A DNA stretch of 64,000 nucleotides from Pasteurellaceae bacterium. Lineage in GTDB: Bacteria > Pseudomonadota > Gammaproteobacteria > Enterobacterales > Pasteurellaceae. Numbering within the stretch: position 1 is the stretch's first letter; each line of letters begins with the position of its first letter. Location: contig JAUNAB010000008.1 in assembly GCA_030527795.1 (NCBI GenBank), positions 1-64,000 of the forward strand. Direction: 5' to 3'. Under the pieces are notes generated by a model that searched no databases, was not told where the DNA came from, and was given only the letters and a program-made list of their open reading frames with translations. The translations under genes and the position numbers were made by a program. Positions 1-9,853 of the stretch are shown piece by piece.

Positions 1-193
1 TTTAAAACTTCAACGCAAACGATGATTTTAGCGACAAAATGATGAACTTCTCGGCGTTTTGCTTAGAAAACTTAAATAAATAAGTAAAAAAGATTTAGAC
101 CTGAAGCACTAAATGTTAGGCTAGAAATGCGAGAAAATAAGGATAATAGTGCGTGAAAAAGTGAAAAAATAAAAGAAACACAGACAAAAAGCA

Positions 194-236
194 AAAACCG
201 CGGTCAAAAATTTAAATGTTTTTTTGACCGCGGGTT
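194..236. repeat. Paired inverted CCGCGG uptake motif
   Basis: Left arm ACCGCGGTCAAAAATT and right arm CGCGGTC in reverse face each other across a short AT spacer, so the transcript can fold into a hairpin followed by T residues. It follows the 38-bp format shared by the other pairs in the window. Confidence 0.85.
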
Positions 237-356
237 TGGATAATTCTCCTATTATACCATTCTTACCCAATACCAACAGCTTTTGTGAAAAGAAAGAATA
301 AACTGAAGTTAGTGCTTTAGATGAAGTCGTTGATAGCAATATGAAAAATATGATTT

Positions 357-398
357 TACCGCGGTCAGAAATTTAAGCGTTTTTTTGACGGCGGTTTT
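357..398. repeat. Paired inverted CCGCGG motif, one arm mutated
   Basis: Same format as the neighbouring pair about 160 bp away. The left arm is ACCGCGGTCAGAA and the right arm carries one change (GACGGCGGT instead of GACCGCGGT), so only one core is intact. Confidence 0.75.
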
Positions 399-433
399 GG
401 TTGGTTATCTTTAAATGCTTTGATTCAAAATAA

Positions 434-459
434 AAAGGCGAAAATTAAATTTCGCCTTT
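434..459 (-). terminator. Terminator of tktA
   Basis: A perfect 10-bp stem (AAAGGCGAAA with TTTCGCCTTT) is followed on the minus strand by a T-rich run, about 25 bp after the tktA stop codon. Confidence 0.8.
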
Positions 460-481
460 ATTTCTATAATGAATGATTTTA

Positions 482-2479
482 CTACAAAATTTCTTTTGCT
501 TTTGCTACAACATTTTCCAATGTAAAACCAAAGAGTTTAAATAATTGGTCAGCTGGTGCTGACTCACCAAAACTGGTCATTCCAACAACGCGTCCATCAA
601 AGCCAACGTATTTACACCAGAAATCAGCAATTCCTGCTTCAATTGCTACACGTTTTGTGACCTTACTTGGCAAGACACTTTCACGATACGCAGCATCTTG
701 ACGATCAAATACATTACTACTTGGCATTGATACAACACGCACTTTTTTGCCTTCCGCGGTTAATTGCTCATAAGCTTGTACCGCAAGTTCCACTTCCGAA
801 CCTGTCGCAATGAAAATTAGCTCAGGCGTACCTGCACAATCTTTTAAGATATAAGCACCACGCTGAACATTCGCCAATTGTTGTGCATCTCTTGGTTGCT
901 GTGCTAAGTTTTGACGAGAGAAAATTAATGCACTAGGTCCATCTTGACGTTCAAGTGCCACTTTCCACGCCACTGCGGATTCAACTTGATCGCATGGTCT
1001 CCAAGTATCTAAATTTGGAATTAAACGTAATGCCGTTGTTTGCTCAACAGGTTGGTGAGTTGGACCGTCTTCCCCTAAACCAATAGAGTCGTGGGTATAA
1101 ACAAATAATACGCGTTGTTTCATTAATGCCGCCATACGCACCGCATTATGGGCGTATTCCATAAACATTAAGAAAGTCGCACCGTAAGGAATGAAACCAC
1201 CATGTAACGCAATTCCGTTCATCATTCCTGACATACCAAACTCACGCACGCCATAGTTGACATAGTTGCCATCAACATTCGTGGTTGCACGGATTGGTTT
1301 TGAGCCAGACCATAATGTTAAGTTAGATCCTGCTAAGTCCGCAGAGCCACCTAACAATTCAGGTAATAAATGTGCATAGGCTTCAATTGCATTTTGTGAA
1401 GCTTTACGGCTCGCAATATTCGCTGGATTAGCTTGTAATTTTTCAACAAAGGCTTGGCTTTCTTGCGTCCAAGTTGCAGGCAATTCACCGCTTAAACGAC
1501 GTTTAAATTCCGCGGCCAATTCTGGGTAAGCTTTTGCATAAACCTCAAATTTTTTATTCCAGTCTTGTTCAGCTTGTTGCCCTTTCGCTTTTGCATCCCA
1601 TTGTGCATAAATATCTGCAGGAATTTCAAACGGGGCATAGTCCCAATGCAATGCTTTACGCGTTAATGCAATTTCTTCGTCACCCAATGGCGCTCCGTGA
1701 CAATCGTGCGAACCTGATTTATTTGGCGAACCAAAACCAATAATGGTTTTACAAATAATCAAGGTTGGCTTCGTTGTTTCTGCTTGAGCTTGTTTTACCG
1801 CGGTCGAAATTTGCTCTGAATTATGCCCATCAACACCTGAAATCACCTGCCAGCCATAGGCTTCAAAGCGTTCTTTAGTATTATCCGTAAACCAACCATC
1901 TACGTGACCATCAATAGAAATATTATTGTCATCATAAAAGGCGATTAATTTACCTAATCCTAATGTTCCTGCTAATGAACAAGCTTCGTGTGAGATCCCT
2001 TCCATTAAACAGCCATCGCCAAGAAACGCATAAGTATGATGATCAACAATGTTATGACCTTCACGGTTAAACTGTGCAGCTAAGGTTTTTTCAGCAAGAG
2101 CCATACCTACCGCATTGCTAATCCCTTGACCTAATGGACCTGTAGTTGTTTCAACGCCAGGGGTATAACCATATTCTGGATGGCCTGGTGTTTTAGAATG
2201 AAGCTGACGGAATTGTTTGAGATCTTCAATAGAAAGATCGTAACCAGTAAGGTGCAATAAGCTATAAATCAACATCGAACCATGACCATTAGATAAGACA
2301 AAGCGATCACGATTTACCCAGTTAGGATTTGTTGGATTATGGACTAAAAAATCACGCCACAATACTTCCGCGATATCAGCCATTCCCATCGGCGCCCCTG
2401 GGTGACCCGATTTAGCTTTTTGTACCGCATCGACACTTAAAAAACGAATAGCATTAGCTAGCTGTTTGCGCTCTGCCAT
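482..2479 (-). CDS. tktA: Transketolase
   Basis: Thiamine-diphosphate enzyme of the non-oxidative pentose phosphate pathway that moves two-carbon ketol units between sugar phosphates in the cytosol. At 665 residues it is the normal family length. Visible motifs are SGHPGAPMG (24-32), the NGHGSML segment (64-70) and the diphosphate/Mg-binding GDGCLMEG (154-161). The start is supported by an AGGAGAGAGA ribosome-binding site directly upstream. It stands alone, with its own terminator downstream. Three CCGCGG cores lie inside it, one reading as Thr-Ala-Val around residue 229. The neighbour sxy is divergent, so the two promoters share the upstream gap. Confidence 0.97.
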   Translation of the reverse strand: MAERKQLANAIRFLSVDAVQKAKSGHPGAPMGMADIAEVLWRDFLVHNPTNPNWVNRDRFVLSNGHGSMLIYSLLHLTGYDLSIEDLKQFRQLHSKTPGHPEYGYTPGVETTTGPLGQGISNAVGMALAEKTLAAQFNREGHNIVDHHTYAFLGDGCLMEGISHEACSLAGTLGLGKLIAFYDDNNISIDGHVDGWFTDNTKERFEAYGWQVISGVDGHNSEQISTAVKQAQAETTKPTLIICKTIIGFGSPNKSGSHDCHGAPLGDEEIALTRKALHWDYAPFEIPADIYAQWDAKAKGQQAEQDWNKKFEVYAKAYPELAAEFKRRLSGELPATWTQESQAFVEKLQANPANIASRKASQNAIEAYAHLLPELLGGSADLAGSNLTLWSGSKPIRATTNVDGNYVNYGVREFGMSGMMNGIALHGGFIPYGATFLMFMEYAHNAVRMAALMKQRVLFVYTHDSIGLGEDGPTHQPVEQTTALRLIPNLDTWRPCDQVESAVAWKVALERQDGPSALIFSRQNLAQQPRDAQQLANVQRGAYILKDCAGTPELIFIATGSEVELAVQAYEQLTAEGKKVRVVSMPSSNVFDRQDAAYRESVLPSKVTKRVAIEAGIADFWCKYVGFDGRVVGMTSFGESAPADQLFKLFGFTLENVVAKAKEIL

Positions 2480-2844
2480 TTCTCTCTCCTTATTTATTGA
2501 TTGTAATGATTTGATTTGTGCATTCTAGCGCATTTTTTAGCATAAAAGGGAATAATTTTCATTTTATCTTCGCAAATTTCCTAGCATTTGTCTTTCTCTC
2601 TTTGAACAACCAACCGCAATAAACGATATACAAAAGACGAATAAAGACTCCAAATTTAGCAGTATAGCGATAAATAAATAGGCAGTCTATAACCTACCAA
2701 ATTTAATTAATAGGTAATTTCTATTTTTGGGATCGTGATCATAATTCTATGAAAAAGTGTTTTTCAACAAAAAACTATAATGATATAACCTTCTCTGCAG
2801 TAAATTTTTATACTTATATTTAATCAACAGCATGGAGAAAAAGT
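2480..2844. other. Divergent control region between tktA and sxy
   Basis: AT-rich 365-bp gap with no open frame I can support. It must carry the tktA promoter on one strand; on the other it holds the CRP-like site and promoter of sxy described separately. No RNA gene was recognised. Confidence 0.6.
2728..2789 (+). promoter_or_regulatory. CRP-like site and promoter of sxy
   Basis: TGGGA-N6-TCATA at 2728-2743 matches 8 of 10 key positions of the CRP consensus TGTGA-N6-TCACA. Downstream are a -35 TTTTCA (2761-2766), a 17-bp spacer and a -10 TATAAC (2784-2789). With transcription starting near 2796, the CRP site is centred at about -61, the standard class I position. CRP control of sxy is established in H. 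influenzae; its operation here is inferred from spacing. Confidence 0.55.
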
Positions 2845-3489
2845 ATGACGTTAATGATTAAAGAAAAAGCCGAAGCGTGTGCATTTTTATCAGAACTAAT
2901 TGATAAAGTCGTTATTACTAAGAATTTATTTTGCGGTCAAGGGTTATATTATCAAAATAATATGTTTGCAATTTATAATGCCAATTGTATTTATTTAAGA
3001 GCTAAAGATGAATTAGCAAAAGTATTTGAAAGCCACGGCGCTATTTTATGGACGTCTAATCCTTTTCATCGTCGAGTTGAAATTTCCTTTTACTATCAAA
3101 TCCCTAAGTTAATTATGGAGAATAAGGAACTTTATAGAAAACTTATTCTTCTGTCGATTCAACAAGTTATCAAAGAAAATACAGATAAGCAGCTGAATAA
3201 CGTTAAACTCATTAGAAAATTGCCTAATTTATCTCTTAAACACGAGAATACATTAGCAAAAATCAATATTTTCACAGTAGAAGAATTACAAAAGAATGGA
3301 GCGGAATATTGTTTTGTACAGCTAAAGAAAAATAGCTATTCTGTGTCAATAAAATTTTATTGGAAATTAGTCTGTGCATTAAAGAGAAAATACGTTGAAC
3401 ATTTAACCCAACAAGAAAAAGAACTATGCTTTAATAAACTTAATCAACTTCTTGAGAAAGAAGGGCTAAGAAAGATAAGAAACTTATAA
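2845..3489 (+). CDS. sxy: Competence regulator Sxy/TfoX
   Basis: Sxy (TfoX) works with CRP to switch on the competence regulon from CRP-S promoters, allowing DNA uptake and transformation. The 214-residue length matches H. influenzae Sxy, and the sequence resembles it from memory along its length: an N-terminal TfoX domain (about 10-100, with GQGLYYQNNMFAIY) and a C-terminal TfoX domain (about 120-205, with LPNLSLKHE and the FYWKLVCAL segment near 172-180). The start has a GGAG site 8 bp upstream. The gene is notably AT-rich with many rare-type codons, as is usual for sxy. A bidirectional terminator separates it from the convergent crcB. An intact copy fits the dense uptake motif in this window. 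Confidence 0.92.
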   Translation: MTLMIKEKAEACAFLSELIDKVVITKNLFCGQGLYYQNNMFAIYNANCIYLRAKDELAKVFESHGAILWTSNPFHRRVEISFYYQIPKLIMENKELYRKLILLSIQQVIKENTDKQLNNVKLIRKLPNLSLKHENTLAKINIFTVEELQKNGAEYCFVQLKKNSYSVSIKFYWKLVCALKRKYVEHLTQQEKELCFNKLNQLLEKEGLRKIRNL

Positions 3490-3493
3490 TATT

Positions 3494-3524
3494 AAAAAAG
3501 CGTTAATTTTATTTAACGCTTTTT
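3494..3524. terminator. Bidirectional terminator, sxy / crcB
   Basis: Stem AAAAAGCGTTAA pairs with TTAACGCTTTTT around a 6-nt loop, flanked by A and T runs on both sides, between two convergent genes. Confidence 0.85.
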
Positions 3525-3525
3525 A

Positions 3526-3906
3526 TTATTTTATAAAAAATCTAAATAATATTATCCCTAAACCCGTCATTAATAAACAACCGATAATATGGATAAGCAT
3601 AATGAAGATGCCAATGTTCCATTGTTGATTAACTAATTTTTCTACAACTTCAGCACTAAAAGCAGAAAAAGTCGTTAGGCTACCTAAAAAACCTGTTACC
3701 AGAAATAATCGCCATTCCGATGAAAATACAGGATAATGCCAAATTAACGCACTAATCACCCCAATGATAAAGCACCCTAAATAGTTTGCGACAAGCGTCC
3801 CCATAGAGAAATAACTCGCCACCGAGTTAAACATCAACCCGAGTCCCCAACGGGTACAAGCACCAAGGGCTGCACCTACACTAATAATAATGAGAGATTG
3901 CCACAT
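3526..3906 (-). CDS. crcB: Fluoride exporter CrcB (Fluc channel)
   Basis: Small dual-topology membrane channel that lets toxic fluoride leave the cell. The 126 residues contain four hydrophobic segments and family motifs GAALGACTRWGLG near the N-terminus and TGFLGSLTTFSAFSAE near 71-86, including the Phe-Ser-rich pore helix region. Length is normal. It lies 9 bp downstream of a Cof-type phosphatase and is probably co-transcribed with it. No fluoride riboswitch was recognised upstream of the pair. Confidence 0.92.
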   Translation of the reverse strand: MWQSLIIISVGAALGACTRWGLGLMFNSVASYFSMGTLVANYLGCFIIGVISALIWHYPVFSSEWRLFLVTGFLGSLTTFSAFSAEVVEKLVNQQWNIGIFIMLIHIIGCLLMTGLGIILFRFFIK

Positions 3907-3915
3907 ATCCGTAAA

Positions 3916-4731
3916 TTAATATATAGCAAAAATAGCACGCAAATAGCTAGCTACCGCTTCATCTTGATGTAAGCCAATACGTTCATTGTTAGGCAATGCT
4001 TCCACTAACCGCGGATCTGCATTTTGCATAACACAACCTTTCCCTACCGATGATAGCATTTCAACATCATTCATCCCGTCACCAAAAGCAATACAATCTT
4101 GTAAACCATAGGGTTTATTCTCAAGTAAATGGGATAAGGCACTGGCTTTTGAAACATTTTTATTCATAATTTCAAAACATTGTGGCGTAGAATAAGTAAA
4201 ACTCAGTTGATCGCCAAAACGCATTTTTAGTGACTGTTCAATCGGTAATAAATCATCGGGCGATTTAGCAATAAAAAACACTTTTTCAGTTTCTTTTCCG
4301 TGATGTTTAGTAAAATCAACAACTTGATAATCAAAGCCTGAATCTTGATGATATTGACGCATTTGGGGAATATCCACATTCAGAAACCACTCATTATTCT
4401 GATAGGTATTAAGACAAATGCGACTTGAATCAAAAGGCATCTGCATAATTTCAAATGCAATCTGTTCAGGAATCATATTGCGATACAGTAAATCGCCCTG
4501 TAAATTATGTGCTTGCGCACCGTTAGAGGTAATCATTGCCGCATTCGCAATTTGCATTTTATTTAAAATCGCCGAAACGTCAGTATAACCCCGCCCCGTT
4601 GCTAAAATAATATCCACGCCTTTTTGTGCCAATTTTTCTAAGGTCGCAATGGTAAAATCGCCCACAATATGCTGACCGTTCAGTAACGTGCCATCCATAT
4701 CGGAAATGACCGCGCGAAATGGAAGTGTCAT
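3916..4731 (-). CDS. Cof-type HAD phosphatase
   Basis: Haloacid dehalogenase superfamily hydrolase of subfamily IIB (Cof/YidA/YbiV type), usually acting on small phosphorylated metabolites in the cytosol; the substrate cannot be told from sequence. The 271 residues show the nucleophile motif DMDGTLL near residue 11-17, motif II around TSNGA (68-72), a lysine region before SKASALSHLL, and the acidic motif GDGMNDVEML near 218-227. All catalytic motifs appear intact. It leads a likely two-gene unit with crcB. Confidence 0.85.
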   Translation of the reverse strand: MTLPFRAVISDMDGTLLNGQHIVGDFTIATLEKLAQKGVDIILATGRGYTDVSAILNKMQIANAAMITSNGAQAHNLQGDLLYRNMIPEQIAFEIMQMPFDSSRICLNTYQNNEWFLNVDIPQMRQYHQDSGFDYQVVDFTKHHGKETEKVFFIAKSPDDLLPIEQSLKMRFGDQLSFTYSTPQCFEIMNKNVSKASALSHLLENKPYGLQDCIAFGDGMNDVEMLSSVGKGCVMQNADPRLVEALPNNERIGLHQDEAVASYLRAIFAIY

Positions 4732-4860
4732 ATCAATTCCTTATTTATCATTTTTGCTAATTATCATAACAAATTCTGCATAATCTGTAATAAAATTTCC
4801 ATTTTAGCCGTTTGATAAAATAATTTCCCGTAAATCTTGCTAAAAAATATCATTCATCTA

Positions 4861-4891
4861 TTGCATAAAAGCTATTAAATATGCCTATAAT
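4861..4891 (+). promoter_or_regulatory. Candidate ilvGM promoter
   Basis: A perfect TATAAT (4886-4891) lies about 30 bp before the ilvG start; the best -35 is a weak TTGCAT (4861-4866) with a long 19-bp spacer. The short leader leaves no room for a peptide attenuator of the enteric ilv type. Confidence 0.45.
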
Positions 4892-4927
4892 ACGAAAAAG
4901 TAGTAAGAACACTAAGGGACAATAATA

Positions 4928-6586
4928 ATGAATGGTGCAAGATTACTAATTGATAGTTTGAAAGCTCAGGGTGTACAACATCTTTTTGGTTACCCTGGCG
5001 GAGCAATTATGCCCGTTTATGATGCTATTTACGATTCAGGTTTAGATCATTTACTGTGCCGTAATGAACAAGGTGCAGCAATGGCAGCCATTGGTTATGC
5101 ACGTGCCACGGGAAAAGTCGGTGTTTGTATCGCAACATCGGGCCCCGGTGCAACCAATTTAGTGACAGGGCTTGGCGATGCGTTAATGGACTCCGTACCC
5201 ATTGTCGCAATCACAGGGCAAGTCGCTACGCCCTTAATCGGCACCGATGCGTTCCAAGAAGCCGATATTTTAGGTTTATCATTAGCTTGTACCAAACACA
5301 GTTTTATCGTGCAAAATATTGACGAATTGCCACTAATTATCGCACAGGCTTTTCAAATTGCACAAAGCGGTCGCCCAGGTCCTGTGTTAATTGATATCCC
5401 GAAAGATGTACAATTTGCTGCCACGAATGCAAGTCCAATGGTATTGGATAAACTTCAACCTGCACCACAACAAACAGAAAATCTCGAACAAGCCAAAGCC
5501 CTATTACAAGCGGCTAAACGCCCAGTATTATATGTCGGTGGCGGCGTGGGTATGGCAAACGCCGTTACCGCGGTCAAAAATTGGGTTGTTTTTTCCCAAA
5601 TACCTTCCGTTTCTACATTAAAAGGACTTGGTACAATCGATCCCCATCATCCACTCTATTTAGGTATGATTGGTATGCACGGTACCAAAGCGGCAAATTA
5701 TGCCGTGCAAGAATGTGATTTATTAATCGCTTGTGGCGCACGTTTTGACGATCGCGTAACAGGGCATTTACAAACCTTTGCGCCGCACGCGAAGGTTATT
5801 CATATTGATATTGATGAAGCGGAAATTAATAAATTACGCACTGCAGATGTCGCATTGCGTGGCGATTTGCTCAGTGCCGTACAAGCTTTGACGTTACCCT
5901 TGTCAATCGACCCGTGGCGAGAAGATGTGAAACGATTAAAAGCACAATTTGATCAAACTTATCAAGAAAATCAAGGGGATAATGAGATTGACCCTTGGGC
6001 ACTACTGAATACCTTATCCCAACGAAAACCAAAAAATGCGGTGATTGTGACTGACGTGGGTCAGCATCAAATGTGGTCGGCACAGCATATGCAACATTAT
6101 GCCCCTGAAAACTACATTACTTCAGCAGGATTTGGCACAATGGGATTTGGATTGCCAGCCGCGGTCGGTGTAGCAAAAGCACGCCCACAAGATCCTGTTA
6201 TTTTAATTACAGGCGATGGGTCGATTATGATGAATATTCAAGAATTAGGGTCCATTAAACGTGCTAAATTACCAATCAAAATACTACTCATTGATAATCA
6301 ACGCTTAGGTATGGTGCGTCAATGGCAATCGCTCTTTTTCAAGGGGCGTCATAGCGAAACAATCTTGGACGATAATCCTGACTTTGTGACCTTAGCAAGT
6401 GCATTTGGCATTGCAGGCGAGCGGATTGAGCGTGCAGATCAAGTTTCTGATGCCCTAAATCGTTTACTGAATGCACCCAATGCTTATTTATTACAAGTCT
6501 GTATTCACGAAAATGAAAATGTGTGGCCTCTTGTGCCACCAGGTGCAAGCAATACAGAGATGTTAGAAGAAAATATTGGCGTATAA
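4928..6586 (+). CDS. ilvG: Acetolactate synthase II, large subunit
   Basis: Catalytic subunit of acetohydroxyacid synthase, the thiamine-diphosphate enzyme that starts valine, leucine and isoleucine synthesis. The 552 residues align by eye with E. coli IlvG throughout, including [14 protein letters not shown] (20-33), the catalytic Glu47 in RNEQGAA, and the diphosphate-binding [13 protein letters not shown] in the C-terminal third. It starts MNGAR as in IlvG. ilvM follows after 9 bp, giving the isozyme II pair. One CCGCGG motif inside the gene reads as Val-Thr-Ala-Val. Confidence 0.95.
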   Translation: MNGARLLIDSLKAQGVQHLFGYPGGAIMPVYDAIYDSGLDHLLCRNEQGAAMAAIGYARATGKVGVCIATSGPGATNLVTGLGDALMDSVPIVAITGQVATPLIGTDAFQEADILGLSLACTKHSFIVQNIDELPLIIAQAFQIAQSGRPGPVLIDIPKDVQFAATNASPMVLDKLQPAPQQTENLEQAKALLQAAKRPVLYVGGGVGMANAVTAVKNWVVFSQIPSVSTLKGLGTIDPHHPLYLGMIGMHGTKAANYAVQECDLLIACGARFDDRVTGHLQTFAPHAKVIHIDIDEAEINKLRTADVALRGDLLSAVQALTLPLSIDPWREDVKRLKAQFDQTYQENQGDNEIDPWALLNTLSQRKPKNAVIVTDVGQHQMWSAQHMQHYAPENYITSAGFGTMGFGLPAAVGVAKARPQDPVILITGDGSIMMNIQELGSIKRAKLPIKILLIDNQRLGMVRQWQSLFFKGRHSETILDDNPDFVTLASAFGIAGERIERADQVSDALNRLLNAPNAYLLQVCIHENENVWPLVPPGASNTEMLEENIGV

Positions 6587-6595
6587 GGAGCCATT

Positions 6596-6823
6596 ATGAA
6601 TCAGTATCAAATCGTTATTATGGCGAGCAAACGTCCAGAAACCTTAGAACGTATTTTACGCATTATTCGACACCGCGGTTTTGATGTATTATCAATGCAA
6701 GTGCAAACAGAAAATGAACACTTAAATTTAGACCTGCATCTACAAAGTGAACGGGAATTGCATTTATTACAAAATCAATTAGTGAAAATACCAGATATCA
6801 TTCTACTAAAACAAGAAAAATAA
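6596..6823 (+). CDS. ilvM: Acetolactate synthase II, small subunit
   Basis: Regulatory ACT-domain subunit partner of IlvG. The 75 residues match the length of enteric IlvM and show its pattern: MNQYQIVIMASKRPETLERI start and a conserved RHRGFDVLSMQVQ core, which sits over a CCGCGG motif. A strong AAGGAG site lies 7 bp before the start. Its position right after ilvG makes the assignment firm. Confidence 0.92.
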   Translation: MNQYQIVIMASKRPETLERILRIIRHRGFDVLSMQVQTENEHLNLDLHLQSERELHLLQNQLVKIPDIILLKQEK

Positions 6824-6938
6824 ATTTACTCAAAACTCATCAACGCTAAAGAAAATCAAACCATTTTTATATTGAAGATGCATTTGGGCTAAACAAAGCG
6901 CATAATAACGACTTTCGTTAATTTAATCAGAGAATACG

Positions 6939-7850
6939 ATGAAAATAGCAAAAAATAATCTTATCTACCATTTGATGATGATTGGTGTCGTCTTTTTCTG
7001 GGGAATGAATTGGTCATTAATGAAAATCTGTGTTCAGGCAATGCCTCCACTTGTTGCTTTATCTTGGCGTTTTTTGATTGCAAGTTTCGTATTATTGCTT
7101 TGGATTGGTTATAAACAAGGGTTTTCTGTTTTACGCCAAATCACATTAAAGCAATGGGGCGGGTTGACTATTGCCGCACTCTTTGGCATTTTTGGTTCTA
7201 CATTTTTCTTAATGATCGCACTGAAATGGGTTACTGCTAGCAAAGCGGCAACAGTCCCTGCATTAAACCCAATTTTACCTACGTTATTAGGCGCATTATT
7301 TTTTAATGAAAAATTGAATTGGCGTATTATTATTGGCATGTTGTTGTCCTTATGCGGTGGCTTAATTGCCATTGCTCACGGCAACCCATTATCCGTTTTT
7401 AGCGGTAATGTTGGTATCGGAGAGTATTGCCTCCTGCTAGGTTTGGGATGTTGGTCTGCTTATACCTTAGTCGGACGCGTGCTTTTAAATGGGATTAGCC
7501 CTCTTGTTGCAACCTTTACCACCTCTTTCTTAGGTGGATTAATGCTAATTTTGGCAGGGTTATGGTGGGATGGCAGCCAAAGCTTTATTGATTCCTTTAA
7601 TGCTAGCACTCAAGTTTGGCTATGCTTAATTACTATGGCTATCGGTGCCACAGTGCTTGCTTATTTATGGTTTTTTGATGGTGTGCAGCACCTTGGCGTT
7701 GGTGCATCATCTGCTTATTTTGTATTAATTCCGATCGTGGGGATCGCAATTTCAATTATTTATTTAGGGGAAAGTTTGCATTCTTCCTTAATATTCGGTG
7801 GTGGATTAGCCATTATTGGTATGCTAATTATGCATAAAGCACGCCATTAA
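6939..7850 (+). CDS. DMT/EamA-family transporter
   Basis: Drug/metabolite transporter superfamily protein with two EamA repeats and about ten membrane segments in 303 residues; the first repeat shows FFWGMNWSLMKI near residue 19-30 and the second starts near 160. Such proteins often export amino acids or related metabolites. It lies between ilvM and ilvD on the same strand, which suggests, but does not show, a role in exporting a branched-chain amino acid or pathway intermediate. The 115-bp gap before it could hold its own promoter. Confidence 0.85.
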   Translation: MKIAKNNLIYHLMMIGVVFFWGMNWSLMKICVQAMPPLVALSWRFLIASFVLLLWIGYKQGFSVLRQITLKQWGGLTIAALFGIFGSTFFLMIALKWVTASKAATVPALNPILPTLLGALFFNEKLNWRIIIGMLLSLCGGLIAIAHGNPLSVFSGNVGIGEYCLLLGLGCWSAYTLVGRVLLNGISPLVATFTTSFLGGLMLILAGLWWDGSQSFIDSFNASTQVWLCLITMAIGATVLAYLWFFDGVQHLGVGASSAYFVLIPIVGIAISIIYLGESLHSSLIFGGGLAIIGMLIMHKARH

Positions 7851-7916
7851 GTATCAATCTACATTGACAAATAACCACTGTATTTAATCAATTTGCTATT
7901 TTAACTTGGAGAGATT

Positions 7917-9755
7917 ATGCCTAAATTACGTTCTGCAACCAGCACACAGGGGCGCAATATGGCTGGAGCGCGAGCCCTTTGGCGCGCAACAGGTATGAAA
8001 GAAAACGATTTTGGAAAACCAATCATCGCTGTCGTAAACTCATTTACTCAATTCGTCCCCGGTCACGTTCATCTGCGTGATATGGGCAAATTAGTCGCTG
8101 ATGAAATTGAGAAAACAGGGTTAGCCGTAGCGAAAGAATTCAACACAATCGCAGTTGATGACGGCATTGCAATGGGACACGGCGGTATGCTCTATTCTTT
8201 ACCATCACGTGATCTTATCGCTGATTCAGTAGAATATATGGTGAACGCACATTGTGCCGATGCAATGGTGTGTATTTCCAACTGTGACAAAATCACCCCA
8301 GGAATGTTAATGGCCGCAATGCGTCTTAATATTCCAACCGTGTTTGTTTCGGGTGGACCGATGGAAGCGGGAAAAACCAAACTTTCCGATCAGTTGATTA
8401 AACTTGATTTAGTGGACGCAATGATTCAAAGTGCGGATAACAAAGTTTCCGATGCCGACGTTGACGCCATTGAACGCTCAGCTTGCCCAACTTGCGGTTC
8501 TTGTTCGGGAATGTTTACCGCCAACTCAATGAACTGCTTAACTGAAGCACTGGGTTTGAGTTTACCCGGCAATGGTTCTTGTTTAGCCACTCACGCGGAT
8601 CGTAAAAATCTCTTTTTACAAGCGGGTCGCCAAATTGTAGAACTCTGTCAACGCTATTATCAACAAGATGACGAATCGGTTTTACCCCGTTCTATCGGTA
8701 CCAAACTTGCCTTTGAAAATGCAATGAGCCTTGATATCGCAATGGGCGGTTCTACTAACACGGTCTTACATTTACTCGCAGCAGCACAAGAAGCAGGCGT
8801 TGATTTCACAATGGCGGATATTGATCGCCTATCACGTATCGTGCCTTGTTTAAGTAAAGTGGCACCGAATACCAACAAATATCATATGGAAGATGTGCAT
8901 CGGGCAGGCGGTGTGATGGCAATCTTAGGTGAATTAGATCGTGCCAATTTATTGCATAACCAAACTCGCACAATTTTAGGGATGAGTATGGCAGAACAGC
9001 TTGCACGCTACGATATTATGCTCACCCAAGATGAACAAGTACATCAATTTTTCCGTGCAGGACCAGCAGGTATCCGCACCACTCAAGCCTTTTCACAGGA
9101 TTGCCGCTGGGATAGCGTAGATAACGACCGCGAACAAGGTTGTATTCGTAACAAAGCACACGCTTATAGCCAAGACGGTGGCTTAGCAATGCTATCGGGC
9201 AATATTGCATTAGACGGTTGTATTGTCAAAACCGCGGGCGTAGATGAAAGCATTTTAAAATTCACGGGTAAAGCCATTGTATTTGAAAGCCAAGAGGATG
9301 CCGTAACTGGCATTTTGGGCGGTAAAGTGCAAGCAGGTCACGTTGTCGTGATTCGTTATGAAGGGCCAAAAGGTGGGCCAGGAATGCAAGAAATGTTGTA
9401 CCCAACTAGCTATCTCAAATCAATGGGATTAGGTAAACAATGTGCCTTATTAACCGATGGGCGTTTCTCTGGCGGAACATCGGGTCTATCCATTGGGCAT
9501 TGTTCGCCAGAAGCGGCGGCAGGTGGCACAATCGGTTTAGTGCGTGATAACGATGTGATTGAAATTGATATTCCAAATCGGAAAATCGCCTTATTAGTGG
9601 ATGATCAAGAATTGGCAATCCGCCGTGCGCAACAGGATAAACAAGGTTGGAAGCCTGTCAATCGTGATCGTGAAGTGTCCTTTGCCTTGAAAGTCTTTGC
9701 ACATTTTGCGACCTCGGCAGATAAAGGTGCGGTACGCAATAAATCCAAATTGTAA
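7917..9755 (+). CDS. ilvD: Dihydroxy-acid dehydratase
   Basis: Iron-sulfur enzyme that dehydrates dihydroxy acids to the 2-keto acids in valine and isoleucine synthesis. The 612 residues are close to the 616 of E. coli IlvD. Cluster-ligand cysteines are visible at Cys123 (SNCDK) and Cys196 in the [11 protein letters not shown] motif (190-200). The start [10 protein letters not shown] is typical and follows a TTGGAGAG site. It is followed by a motif-pair hairpin and then ilvA. Confidence 0.96.
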   Translation: MPKLRSATSTQGRNMAGARALWRATGMKENDFGKPIIAVVNSFTQFVPGHVHLRDMGKLVADEIEKTGLAVAKEFNTIAVDDGIAMGHGGMLYSLPSRDLIADSVEYMVNAHCADAMVCISNCDKITPGMLMAAMRLNIPTVFVSGGPMEAGKTKLSDQLIKLDLVDAMIQSADNKVSDADVDAIERSACPTCGSCSGMFTANSMNCLTEALGLSLPGNGSCLATHADRKNLFLQAGRQIVELCQRYYQQDDESVLPRSIGTKLAFENAMSLDIAMGGSTNTVLHLLAAAQEAGVDFTMADIDRLSRIVPCLSKVAPNTNKYHMEDVHRAGGVMAILGELDRANLLHNQTRTILGMSMAEQLARYDIMLTQDEQVHQFFRAGPAGIRTTQAFSQDCRWDSVDNDREQGCIRNKAHAYSQDGGLAMLSGNIALDGCIVKTAGVDESILKFTGKAIVFESQEDAVTGILGGKVQAGHVVVIRYEGPKGGPGMQEMLYPTSYLKSMGLGKQCALLTDGRFSGGTSGLSIGHCSPEAAAGGTIGLVRDNDVIEIDIPNRKIALLVDDQELAIRRAQQDKQGWKPVNRDREVSFALKVFAHFATSADKGAVRNKSKL

Positions 9756-9759
9756 TCCT

Positions 9760-9804
9760 AAACCGCGGTCAAAAAAACGTTTAAATTTTTGACCGCGGTT
9801 TTAT
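9760..9804. repeat. Paired inverted CCGCGG motif between ilvD and ilvA
   Basis: Two perfect arms form a hairpin with a T-rich 3' side, in reverse orientation of the 38-bp format. It lies between two same-strand genes, so it could partly terminate ilvD transcription before ilvA. Confidence 0.85.
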
Positions 9805-9853
9805 GTTTTTATAGGCTGTGAGCCACGAAAGAATAAAATGCAAAAGGTGTAAT

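Larger units (their letters stand above)
1..481. other. Gene-free left edge
   Basis: I see no convincing gene here. The stretch holds two inverted uptake-motif pairs (listed separately), the tktA terminator, and AT-rich DNA with no recognisable protein similarity. A 72-codon open frame on the minus strand runs through one motif pair and is probably not a gene. Confidence 0.6.

Noticed and set aside
121..339. 72-codon hydrophobic open frame on the minus strand
   Set aside because: Low-complexity Phe-rich translation that reads straight through an uptake-motif pair; no ribosome site and no family recognised.
4732..4860. Fluoride riboswitch ahead of the phosphatase-crcB pair
   Set aside because: Read on the minus strand, the gap lacks the conserved GG-GATGG and CCGCC-type core.
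4732..4927. Peptide attenuator for the ilv operon
   Set aside because: No short frame rich in Leu, Ile or Val and no terminator/antiterminator pair in the gap; the predicted leader is only about 30 nt.
9818..9853. Upstream GTG start for ilvA
   Set aside because: No ribosome site, and the extension is absent from homologs as remembered; the ATG at 9854 has AAGGTG at correct spacing.
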